Assembly: GCA_947455995.1 (NCBI GenBank)
Contig: CANGQA010000024.1
Coordinates: 1 to 33,339, forward strand
DNA from: Hyphomicrobiales bacterium
GTDB taxonomy: Bacteria > Pseudomonadota > Alphaproteobacteria > Rhizobiales > Beijerinckiaceae
Length of the DNA: 33,339 bases
Reading direction: 5' to 3'
Part shown: positions 27,038 through 33,339 of the stretch, piece after piece
Numbering within the stretch: position 1 is the stretch's first letter
Layout of the letters: each line of letters begins with the position of its first letter
The notes under the pieces: generated by a model
What the model was told of the DNA's origin: nothing
The model's database searches: none
The model's input: the letters and a program-made list of their open reading frames with translations, nothing else
Made by a program: the position numbers and the translations under genes

Positions 27038-27790
27038 ATGAGCGATACGCCTCAAAGCCACCCCTATCTGCTGCAGCTGAATGGCGCAGCACGGGAAAGA
27101 CGTTGGGACAATGTGCGCCCTCGCGATGCCGCAACTCTGATTGTGATCGATCGCTCCACCACAATGCCGAAATTGTTGATGGGGAAGCGCCATCACGGGC
27201 ATAAATTCATGCCAGGAAAGTTTGTATTTCCCGGTGGAGGCATTGAAAAACATGATCGTCAAATGGTTGTGGCCGGTGCCTTGGAGGCCATTGTCGAACA
27301 GCGTCTGATGCAACGGGTGCAGCGGCCAACCATGTCGCGCGCCCGCGCACTGGCACTGGCTGCAATTCGTGAAACCTTTGAAGAGACGGGTCTCCTGATC
27401 GGATCCAAGGATTACGGCACACCGGACCGCGCTCCCGAAGGCCCTTGGTCCGATTTTGCGCAACATGGCGTATTTCCCCATCTGGAAGATTTGCACATGA
27501 TCGCGCGCGCAATCACCCCGCCGCGCCGTCCCAAACGCTTTGATGCCCGTTTTTTTGCTGTTGACCGCACAGCGATCGTCGATGAAGTGACCGGAGTGAT
27601 CGGTCCGGATTCCGAACTGGTCGAACTGGTGTGGGTGCCGATGGACGAGGCCAAACATCTTGACCTTCCTCCAGTCACAGCTGTGATTTTGCTTGAATTG
27701 GCCGATCGGATTGAGGCCGGTTTCGGGCATCACTTGCCTGTTCCTTTTTATCACGAAGTCAACCGATCCTTTGTGCGGGAGCTCCTTTAA
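27038..27790 (+). CDS. NUDIX-domain hydrolase
   Basis: The 250-residue product contains the core NUDIX segment AAIRETFEETGLLIG near residue 110, matching REUXEEXGU. The usual glycine and first glutamate of the 23-residue box are replaced (Pro and Arg at the expected places), so it is a variant box. The LMGKRHHGHKFMPGKFVFPGGG segment is a normal NUDIX substrate-side strand. Such enzymes hydrolyse nucleoside diphosphates linked to other moieties; the exact substrate is unknown. The layout, with a long insert before the box, resembles NUDT19-type proteins. It lies inside the rnr operon, with a 5-bp gap to the MFS gene. Confidence 0.9.
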   Translation: MSDTPQSHPYLLQLNGAARERRWDNVRPRDAATLIVIDRSTTMPKLLMGKRHHGHKFMPGKFVFPGGGIEKHDRQMVVAGALEAIVEQRLMQRVQRPTMSRARALALAAIRETFEETGLLIGSKDYGTPDRAPEGPWSDFAQHGVFPHLEDLHMIARAITPPRRPKRFDARFFAVDRTAIVDEVTGVIGPDSELVELVWVPMDEAKHLDLPPVTAVILLELADRIEAGFGHHLPVPFYHEVNRSFVRELL

Positions 27791-27795
27791 GGCCG

Positions 27796-28962
27796 ATGCC
27801 GCATTCAGCATCCGATCACCCAAAGATCCGATCCCATTTGACGATTTCGCTGGCTATTCTTCTGATTGCCATTATTGGCGTTGCGATGTCGATGACGCTG
27901 CCCTTGCTATCCTTGCGATTGGATCAGGCGGGCTGGTCTGGCGCGTTGATCGGTTTCAACACCAGTTTCATGGCTCTGGCGACACTGGGCTTGGCCCCTT
28001 TCATTCCGGCCTTGGCCAAGAAATTCGGTGTTCGGGCTTTGCTGGTGACAGCTTTGCTGACGGGGGCTACTGCCACACTCGGCTTTGGTTGGGCACAAAG
28101 CGTGTGGTCCTGGTTCGGTTTACGCTTCATGCTGGGCTGCTCTTTGACTGTCTTGTTTATTCTCAGTGAATTCTGGATCAATGCCGCCGCACCCGATGAT
28201 CGGCGTGGTTTGATCATGGGAATTTATGGAACGGTGCTTTCGCTCGGTTTTGCAAGTGGTCCCTTGGTGTTGCAAACAACTGGCACAGCGGGCGAATGGC
28301 CTCTTGTGCTGGGGGCTTGCATTTTTGCATTGGCGCTTCTGCCTGTCTGGATGGCAGGACAACGGACCCCGCAAATGGATGGGCATGCCGGAATTGATTT
28401 TGCATCGCTTTTTCGCTCTGCACCTGTTGCGGCATTGGCGGCTTTACTGTTCGGTGCGGTGGAAACCGGCGCATTCAGTGTATTACCGGTCTATGGACGC
28501 CGAATCGGTCTTGATGATCAAGCCGCCGCAGCACAGATTACTGCTGTTGCCTTGGGAAACCTGTTTTTCCAGATCCCCTTCGGGTTGCTGGCTGACAGGG
28601 TCGATAAAAAATCCCTGTTACTGCTGATAGCCAGTCTGGCGGGGATGATCAGCCTGCTGATCCCTCTGATTTCTCCGCATTCATGGCTATATCTTGGCGT
28701 GCTATGCCTATGGGGTGGTGTGGCAGCAAGTCTCTATTGTGTCGGTTTGGCTTTGCTGGGAGCCCAATTCCACGGTGCCTCGCTGGTGGCAGCCAATGCC
28801 TTGTTTGTGATGCTTTATGCCGCAGGACAGATGTTCGGCCCGCCAGTGCTCGGCTGGGCGATGGATATGGTCAATCCGCACGGCTATATCTGGAGTACTG
28901 CCGGTCTTTTCGGGATTTATATTGGTGTCGTTTTGGTTTTGGGGCGATCCAAGACAGTTTGA
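27796..28962 (+). CDS. Major facilitator superfamily transporter (YcaD-like)
   Basis: The 388-residue protein has twelve predicted hydrophobic helices in two halves. The WSGALIGFNTSFMALATLGLAP start and the FGLRFMLGCSLTVLFILSEFWIN segment in the fourth to fifth helices are characteristic of the YcaD-like group of MFS proteins, whose substrate is unknown. Charged loop motifs such as ALAKKFG after helix 2 and LADRVDKKS after helix 8 fit MFS topology. It ends the rnr-DUF983-NUDIX-MFS run. AAGG lies just before the start. rpmG follows after a promoter-containing gap. Confidence 0.9.
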   Translation: MPHSASDHPKIRSHLTISLAILLIAIIGVAMSMTLPLLSLRLDQAGWSGALIGFNTSFMALATLGLAPFIPALAKKFGVRALLVTALLTGATATLGFGWAQSVWSWFGLRFMLGCSLTVLFILSEFWINAAAPDDRRGLIMGIYGTVLSLGFASGPLVLQTTGTAGEWPLVLGACIFALALLPVWMAGQRTPQMDGHAGIDFASLFRSAPVAALAALLFGAVETGAFSVLPVYGRRIGLDDQAAAAQITAVALGNLFFQIPFGLLADRVDKKSLLLLIASLAGMISLLIPLISPHSWLYLGVLCLWGGVAASLYCVGLALLGAQFHGASLVAANALFVMLYAAGQMFGPPVLGWAMDMVNPHGYIWSTAGLFGIYIGVVLVLGRSKTV

Positions 28963-29007
28963 CGGACGTGGTGGTCCTTATCTCGTCAATTTTGATCCAA
29001 GGTCTTG

Positions 29008-29035
29008 TTGACATTTAGCGTAGCATCGCTAGAAG
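29008..29035 (+). promoter_or_regulatory. Candidate rpmG promoter
   Basis: TTGACA (29008-29013), a perfect -35 match, is followed after 16 bases by TAGAAG (29030-29035), a four-of-six -10 match. Transcription would begin about 80 bases before rpmG. The arrangement fits the alphaproteobacterial housekeeping consensus. Confidence 0.45.
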
Positions 29036-29123
29036 TAGCGCCAACGTGGACGGTTCTTGTAATCGGCCCCAATGTTTTGTCTGATGATAGGGTGTGAACC
29101 CTGAATTTATAAGGATAGCCGCC

Positions 29124-29291
29124 ATGGCCAAGGCGACCACAATCAAAGTAAAGCTGTTGTCGACTGCTGACACGGGCTTCTTCTATGTTGCCAAAAAGAA
29201 TTCACGCACCATGACCGACAAGTTGTCGATGCGCAAATATGATCCCGTTGCGCGCAAGCATGTTGATTTCAAGGAAGCTAAAATCAAATAA
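29124..29291 (+). CDS. rpmG: Ribosomal protein bL33
   Basis: The 55-residue basic product begins [20 protein letters not shown] and has [18 protein letters not shown], the bL33 pattern. No paired cysteines are present, so this is the zinc-free (C-minus) form. AAGGAT lies ahead of the ATG at 29124; a longer in-frame reading starting at 29094 is not credible for L33. The protein sits in the 50S subunit near the E site. The gene ends in a strong hairpin shared with divK. Confidence 0.97.
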   Translation: MAKATTIKVKLLSTADTGFFYVAKKNSRTMTDKLSMRKYDPVARKHVDFKEAKIK

Positions 29292-29317
29292 GATGAGTGA
29301 TCATCACACTTTGATCA

Positions 29318-29341
29318 AAAGCCGCTTTCGGGCGGCTTTTT
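29318..29341. terminator. Bidirectional Rho-independent terminator between rpmG and divK
   Basis: AAAAGCCGC (29318-29326), a six-base loop and GCGGCTTTT (29333-29341) form a nine-base-pair stem with a T run on the plus side (29338-29342) and another on the minus side. It thus serves both rpmG and the convergent divK. Identical TTGATCAA palindromes flank it at 29312-29319 and 29349-29356; the second overlaps the divK stop. Confidence 0.88.
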
Positions 29342-29352
29342 TGTTGCCTTGA

Positions 29353-29718
29353 TCAATTGGCAAATGACTGGACCACTTCCAGAAATTTAGCGACAGATAT
29401 CGGCTTTGACAGATAGGCTTCACAGCCTTTGGCGCGAATCCGTTCCTCATCCCCCTTCATGGCGAAGGCGGTCACGGCGATGATCGGGATTGAACGCAAT
29501 TCCGGGTCGCTTTTCATCCATTCGATAATATCCTCGCCGGAAATTTCGGGAAGTTGGATATCCATCAAAATCACATCGGGACGATGGGCGCGGGCAAGGG
29601 ACATAGCATCCTGGCCGCTCATGGTCTTGATCGTCAGATAGCCATAGGCTTCCAGAAGATCGTTGAACAGCTTCATGTTCAATTCATTGTCTTCGACAAT
29701 CAGAACTGTTTTTGTCAT
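29353..29718 (-). CDS. divK: Single-domain response regulator DivK
   Basis: The 121-residue protein is a stand-alone receiver domain starting [18 protein letters not shown], with acidic Glu9/Asp10, phosphoacceptor Asp53 ([11 protein letters not shown]), Thr83 and Lys105 (SKP). DivK is the essential cell-cycle regulator of alphaproteobacteria, phosphorylated by DivJ/PleC-type kinases and acting on the DivL-CckA-CtrA pathway. The start at 29718, with GGA upstream, gives the exact family length; longer readings from 29742 are less likely. pleD, its usual downstream partner, is missing: rpmG follows convergently. Confidence 0.92.
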   Translation of the reverse strand: MTKTVLIVEDNELNMKLFNDLLEAYGYLTIKTMSGQDAMSLARAHRPDVILMDIQLPEISGEDIIEWMKSDPELRSIPIIAVTAFAMKGDEERIRAKGCEAYLSKPISVAKFLEVVQSFAN

Positions 29719-29814
29719 GGTCATTCCATCAGCATGGCTCACGCAGAGCCCTCTTCAGCTCTATCCATAATCGTATAAAGTCGATCTGTCGATCAAGCTC
29801 AAGAGGCCAGTCTT

Positions 29815-30132
29815 ATGCCCCCACATCCCAAAGCACCACCCCTCAAACACCCCAACGATCAGGCCGAGGACATCGCAATTGCCGCCCTCGGTTTTATTGC
29901 CAGCGACGATAAACGGCTCGGCCGGTTTCTTTCTTTAACTGGGATTGATCCTGCCAGTATCCGCCAGCAGATTGGCGATCCACTGTTCCAGCTTGCGATC
30001 ATGGATCATGTGTTCGAGGACGAAAGCCTGCTGCTGGCTTTTTGTGCCGATATCAAGATGGAGCCAGCCAGACTAGTCCAAATCCACCAGCGCATGACCC
30101 CGCACAACCATCACGGCCTGCGCGACGGCTAG
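29815..30132 (+). CDS. DUF3572 family protein
   Basis: The 105-residue product has EDIAIAALGFIASDDKRLGRFLSLTGIDP and the later IMDHVFEDESLLLAFCADI segment, the pattern of DUF3572, a small helical family found in rhizobia and related bacteria. No catalytic residues, membrane segment or signal are visible. It is divergent from divK with a 96-bp gap and converges on eipB with six bases between stops. Its place next to divK is conserved as far as I recall, suggesting but not proving a shared cell-cycle connection. Confidence 0.85.
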   Translation: MPPHPKAPPLKHPNDQAEDIAIAALGFIASDDKRLGRFLSLTGIDPASIRQQIGDPLFQLAIMDHVFEDESLLLAFCADIKMEPARLVQIHQRMTPHNHHGLRDG

Positions 30133-30138
30133 ACAATT

Positions 30139-30984
30139 TTATTTGTCGCATTTGGAGGGCTTGAGCATCACTAGCGATGTTAGGTCACCCCCCAAAGAGA
30201 ATTCTCCAAAATCAATCACCATCGAGCTGATCACCCCATTGGCGTATACTTGGAAACGCATGGTTTGGGTCGGCAAGCCATCGCCCTTCTCTCTTTCGAA
30301 AAAACTCAGGCTCATAGGCCAGCGCGGCAAGCTGGAAAGAGGCTCTATGGCCGGATTTGTCTCAGGATTATTTTTTACACCTCCGATCACGGCAACGGTA
30401 TCGAAAACCCGGTTTTCGTCATCAGTGCCATCAAACAGCGGAGCTGTGAAACGGTTTTGTCCTGCCTGAGCGGCTTTGATCAGCGCGATCATATGCTCGG
30501 TCGGGAACAAGGTGGAATCGGGCAGATCATCGGTCTTGCGCTTGGGCTTGGTCAGAGTGAGAAAGCTGCTTTTATTGCGCTTTTCAACAAAGCCTTCGGT
30601 CTTTTCGGGCTTTTCAGCGGCTTTGCGATTGTCGCGCATAAAATTGAAACGGCTGGCATCGCCAGCCTCAAACGTGGTCGAGCGAAAATCGATCCGATCA
30701 GATTCGCCCTCTGAGGAACCGATCTCGAAGACCTGACGGATGGTCTGGGTGTAGCCTTCGCAGGCCGAACCTGCAAATTCGATAACAATGCGGCCCTTGG
30801 CTGATTCTGGCCCACCATTCTGGGAGCGCAACAACTTCATATCGTAAACAGCACGATGGGCAGCCATCGTTATTTTTTCAGGAGCTGCCAGTGCAGGCCC
30901 ACCGAAAACAAAGCCCATAACGCTTGCGCATATCAATAATAAAACAGGGCGACGATAAACAGCTTGCATAAAAAGCTCTGACAT
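30139..30984 (-). CDS. eipB: Periplasmic envelope-integrity protein EipB (DUF1849)
   Basis: The 281-residue product has a signal peptide (about 1-33, ending ALA) and a DUF1849 domain beginning with MAAHRAVYDMKL. Two cysteines are left after cleavage, Cys75 (GSACEGYTQ) and Cys279 (PSKCDK), matching the conserved pair that forms a disulfide in Brucella EipB. EipB is a beta-spiral protein needed for envelope integrity and virulence in Brucella. The start at 30984 has AGGA seven bases upstream; a second ATG five codons later is possible. It diverges from the RidA gene by 61 bp. Confidence 0.87.
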   Translation of the reverse strand: MSELFMQAVYRRPVLLLICASVMGFVFGGPALAAPEKITMAAHRAVYDMKLLRSQNGGPESAKGRIVIEFAGSACEGYTQTIRQVFEIGSSEGESDRIDFRSTTFEAGDASRFNFMRDNRKAAEKPEKTEGFVEKRNKSSFLTLTKPKRKTDDLPDSTLFPTEHMIALIKAAQAGQNRFTAPLFDGTDDENRVFDTVAVIGGVKNNPETNPAIEPLSSLPRWPMSLSFFEREKGDGLPTQTMRFQVYANGVISSMVIDFGEFSLGGDLTSLVMLKPSKCDK

Positions 30985-31045
30985 CAGAAATTCCTAATCC
31001 GGTTGCCCACAGCCCTTTATACACCGTCATGACAGGAATATCACC

Positions 31046-31531
31046 ATGAGCGAGCACAAAAGTACAACCATCGAACAACGTCTGAGTGCGCTAGGCATAG
31101 TCCTGCCAAGACCCGCCGCTCCTGTCGCCAATTATGTCGGTGCTGTGTTGACTGGCTCAATGCTGGTTGTGTCCGGTCAATTGTGTTTTGACGCCACAGG
31201 CAAGCTCGACCCCGCCCATATCGGAAAACTCGGCGCCTCATCGTCTCTCGAGGATGGCAAAGCCGCAGCTCGCCTGTGCGTCATTAATGTGCTGGCGCAG
31301 GTCAAAGCAGTGGTAGGCTCGCTTGATCGTGTCAGCCGTTGCGTCCGGTTGGGCGGCTTTATCAATTGCCAACCAGACTTTGCGTCCTTGCCCCAGGTCA
31401 TGAACGGAGCGTCCGATCTGATGGTCGAAATCTATGGCGATGCGGGACGCCACGCCCGTTCCACCATAGGTGTCGCTCAACTGCCTCTCAATGCTTTGGT
31501 GGAAGTTGAAGGTCTGTTTGAAATCCACTAA
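31046..31531 (+). CDS. RidA-family (YjgF/YER057c/UK114) protein
   Basis: The 161-residue product is a long-form RidA homologue with an N-terminal extension. The C-terminal HARSTIGVAQLPLNALVEVEG segment has the arginine (Arg138) that contacts substrate carboxylate in imine-deaminating RidA enzymes, so activity against 2-aminoacrylate-type imines is plausible. The core is a trimeric chorismate-mutase-like fold. Long-form members of this family often have no assigned substrate. The start has AGGA ahead of it. It is followed, 48 bp later, by a DUF482 gene. Confidence 0.88.
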   Translation: MSEHKSTTIEQRLSALGIVLPRPAAPVANYVGAVLTGSMLVVSGQLCFDATGKLDPAHIGKLGASSSLEDGKAAARLCVINVLAQVKAVVGSLDRVSRCVRLGGFINCQPDFASLPQVMNGASDLMVEIYGDAGRHARSTIGVAQLPLNALVEVEGLFEIH

Positions 31532-31579
31532 TCAGATCGACTTATTCCATCCGTTGTTTAACCCTGATCGGGACCAGCT

Positions 31580-32770
31580 ATGAGCGTGATGGGTCAAAAT
31601 CCGTCCACCTACCAGATCGGCGTTGTTCCGTTGCTGACGGCACTCACGGCTAGCGAATGGGATGCCTGTGCCGGTCCGGACAATCCGTTCGTGTCTTATG
31701 CCTTCTTGTCCTCGCTGGAGGAAGCAGGTTGCGTTGGCGAACGGGCTGGATGGGTCCCGTTACACATCGTCGTGCGCAATTCATCGGGTTTATTGGTCGG
31801 CGTTGCGCCCTGTTATCTCAAAAGCCATTCACAGGGGGAATATGTATTCGATCACGGCTGGGCTCAGGCCTATGAGAATGCGGGTGGATCATATTATCCC
31901 AAATTACAGGTTTCGGTGCCCTTCACCCCCGCCACAGGCCCTCGCCTTTTGGCCAGAAACAATGATCCCGCCATCAAGCAAGCCCTGATCGGTGGCTTGC
32001 AGGCCTTGTGCGACGGCGTAAAAGCCTCCTCCATCCACCTGACATTTCTTCCCGAAATCGATTGGAAAGCACTGGGAGAACAAGGTTTTCTCCTAAGACA
32101 GGACGAGCAGTTCCACTGGATCAACAATGGTTATGCCCATTACGATGATTTTCTCGCCACGCTGCAATCACGCAAACGCAAAGCCTTGCGCAAAGAGCGT
32201 GCCGCGGCACTGGGCAACGGCATAACCATACGACGGGTTACTGGCAACACGATCCGCGAGGCCGATTGGGATGCTTTTTTTGAATTCTATATGGATACGG
32301 GCGCACGCAAATGGGGGCGACCATATCTCAACCGTCGTTTTTTCTCGCTGATCGGCGAGCGTATGGCAGACAAAATCCTGCTGGTCATGGCCGATCGGGC
32401 TGGTCGTCCCATTGCTGGTGCCATCAACTTCATCGGATCGGATGCTTTATACGGGCGCAATTGGGGAGCCATCGAAGATCACCCATTTCTGCATTTCGAG
32501 GTTTGCTACCATCAGGCCATTGATTTTGCGATTGAACGTGGACTGACGCGGGTCGAAGCTGGTGCGCAAGGTGAGCATAAACTGGCGCGGGGCTATGCGC
32601 CGGCCACAACCTATTCCGCTCACTGGATTGCCGACCCTGCTTTGCGGCGCGGCGTATCGGATTATCTCGATCATGAACGTGCCCATATGCAGCGCGTGCA
32701 TCAGGAGCTTGCGGCCCACACACCATTCCGTAAAATCATCCCTGTTCAAGATACCCAGGAAAGCGAATAA
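31580..32770 (+). CDS. DUF482 (FemAB-like/GNAT) protein
   Basis: The 396-residue product matches COG3146/DUF482: the segment with YENAGGSYYPKLQVSVPF, LQSRKRKALRKERA and GRNWGAIEDHPFLHFE is typical, and the EAGAQGEHKLARGY ending marks a GNAT-type acceptor region. These proteins have two tandem acetyltransferase-like folds like the FemAB family, and the acyl donor and acceptor are unknown. The stop is directly followed by the HIT gene start (one base between), so the two are probably coupled. Relatives often carry a glycerophosphodiesterase gene in this cluster; none is present. Confidence 0.88.
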   Translation: MSVMGQNPSTYQIGVVPLLTALTASEWDACAGPDNPFVSYAFLSSLEEAGCVGERAGWVPLHIVVRNSSGLLVGVAPCYLKSHSQGEYVFDHGWAQAYENAGGSYYPKLQVSVPFTPATGPRLLARNNDPAIKQALIGGLQALCDGVKASSIHLTFLPEIDWKALGEQGFLLRQDEQFHWINNGYAHYDDFLATLQSRKRKALRKERAAALGNGITIRRVTGNTIREADWDAFFEFYMDTGARKWGRPYLNRRFFSLIGERMADKILLVMADRAGRPIAGAINFIGSDALYGRNWGAIEDHPFLHFEVCYHQAIDFAIERGLTRVEAGAQGEHKLARGYAPATTYSAHWIADPALRRGVSDYLDHERAHMQRVHQELAAHTPFRKIIPVQDTQESE

Positions 32771-32771
32771 G

Positions 32772-33224
32772 ATGTCGTTGCATGCACAAACCGCCGGCTA
32801 TGATCCGGACAATATTTTTGCCAAAATCCTGCGTGGTGAATTGCCTTGCGAAAAAGTCTATGAAGACAGCCATTGCCTCGCATTTATGGACATCATGCCG
32901 CGCGCTGATGGGCATGTACTGGTGATCCCTAAAGCACCTGCGCGAAATATCATTGACATCGACCCGATGGCTTTGGCGGCAATGATGGCTGGTTTGCAAA
33001 AGGTTGCCTGTGCCGTGCATGCGGGCATGGCGGCCGAGGGTATAACGATTCAGCAATTTTCAGAACAGGCAGGGGGACAGGTGGTGTTCCACCTCCACTT
33101 CCATGTTATTCCGCGTTGGAATGGTATTCCCTTGCGCCCACATACTGGTGCAATGGAAAACCGCGATATTCTGGGGGATTATGCCGGACGGATCAAAGCC
33201 GCTCTTGCCGTTATGGCTGGGTAA
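32772..33224 (+). CDS. HIT-family nucleotide hydrolase
   Basis: The 150-residue protein has the histidine triad HLHFHVIPR (His107, His109, His111) near the C-terminus, with PKAPARNIIDIDP upstream as in HinT and related enzymes. They hydrolyse nucleoside phosphoramidates or adenylated dinucleotides. AGGAAAG lies before the ATG. An in-frame upstream reading inside the DUF482 gene (from 32562) is rejected. Its final 14 bases overlap the end of the opposite AzlD-like gene. Confidence 0.93.
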   Translation: MSLHAQTAGYDPDNIFAKILRGELPCEKVYEDSHCLAFMDIMPRADGHVLVIPKAPARNIIDIDPMALAAMMAGLQKVACAVHAGMAAEGITIQQFSEQAGGQVVFHLHFHVIPRWNGIPLRPHTGAMENRDILGDYAGRIKAALAVMAG

Positions 33225-33339
33225 AATAGACCGACAGGATCAAGATCGTTTCACCTGTCAGAACACCGGCAAACACCGAGCGGCGAAAGGCCATAAAGGC
33301 AGCAAAGGCAGCCACCACAGCCCCGAGCCGTCCCCATTC
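33211..33339 (-). CDS. C-terminal end of an AzlD-like membrane protein
   Basis: The reverse strand is open from the window edge to a TAA at 33211, giving 42 residues: one hydrophobic helix (GAVVAAFAAFMAF), a positive RRS loop and a second hydrophobic helix ending YFTQP. The helix-RR-helix ending suits AzlD-type branched-chain amino-acid exporter subunits, in which AzlC would lie upstream outside the window. Identification from a fragment this short is tentative. It overlaps the HIT gene by 14 bp tail to tail. Confidence 0.5.
   Translation of the reverse strand, partial: EWGRLGAVVAAFAAFMAFRRSVFAGVLTGETILILSVYFTQP

Noticed and set aside
29312-29356. Paired TTGATCAA palindromes flanking the rpmG/divK terminator as a regulatory element
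   Set aside because: Eight-base palindromes this AT-rich are easily coincidental, and one overlaps the divK stop codon.

Overview
The window is ordinary chromosomal DNA of an alphaproteobacterium, most likely of the order Hyphomicrobiales (Rhizobiales). The evidence is the set of lineage-restricted genes (an ExoR-type Sel1 protein, the DUF1849 protein EipB, DivK, DUF3572, homologues of the mitochondrial complex I subunits NDUFS4 and NDUFS6) and two blocks of gene order I recall from rhizobia and Brucella: pepA-holC / lptF-lptG-lptD-pdxA-rsmA / gmk-mltG-fabF-acpP-fabG-fabD, and rnr-DUF983-NUDIX-MFS-rpmG / divK. Base composition looks moderate, a little over half G+C by eye. I cannot name a family or genus.

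Layout. Bases 1-1700, minus strand: the N-terminal part of an ArnT-like glycosyltransferase that runs off the left edge, tRNA-Arg(UCU), an NDUFS4 homologue and tRNA-Pro(UGG). Bases 1824-6126: an ABC-F ATPase facing a minus-strand group pepA-holC-lipoprotein. Bases 6263-12978, plus strand: the LPS-export permease pair lptF-lptG, the outer-membrane translocon lptD, then pdxA and rsmA. Bases 12979-18811, minus strand: fabD-fabG, acpP-fabF, mltG and gmk, covering fatty-acid initiation and elongation, peptidoglycan chain release and GMP kinase. Bases 18958-23918: xthA, exoR, mntH, an NDUFS6-like zinc protein and a flavin monooxygenase. Bases 24037-28962, plus strand: rnr, a DUF983 membrane protein, a NUDIX hydrolase and an MFS transporter in a tight operon. 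Bases 29124-33339: rpmG and divK around a shared terminator, DUF3572, eipB, a RidA-family protein, a DUF482 acetyltransferase-like protein, a HIT protein and the end of an AzlD-like membrane protein.

Common themes are envelope construction (LptF/G/D, lipid synthesis, MltG, EipB, ExoR) and core information processing (HolC, RsmA, RNase R, L33, XthA, ABC-F). No insertion sequence, prophage, CRISPR array, toxin-antitoxin pair or biosynthetic cluster is visible, and I see no convincing sign of a new system. The points most worth a second look are genes absent from places where relatives usually carry them (surA, yicC, pleD), very tight convergent gene junctions, the cysteine layout of LptD, and uncharacterised small or conserved proteins whose neighbours give a hint of their role.
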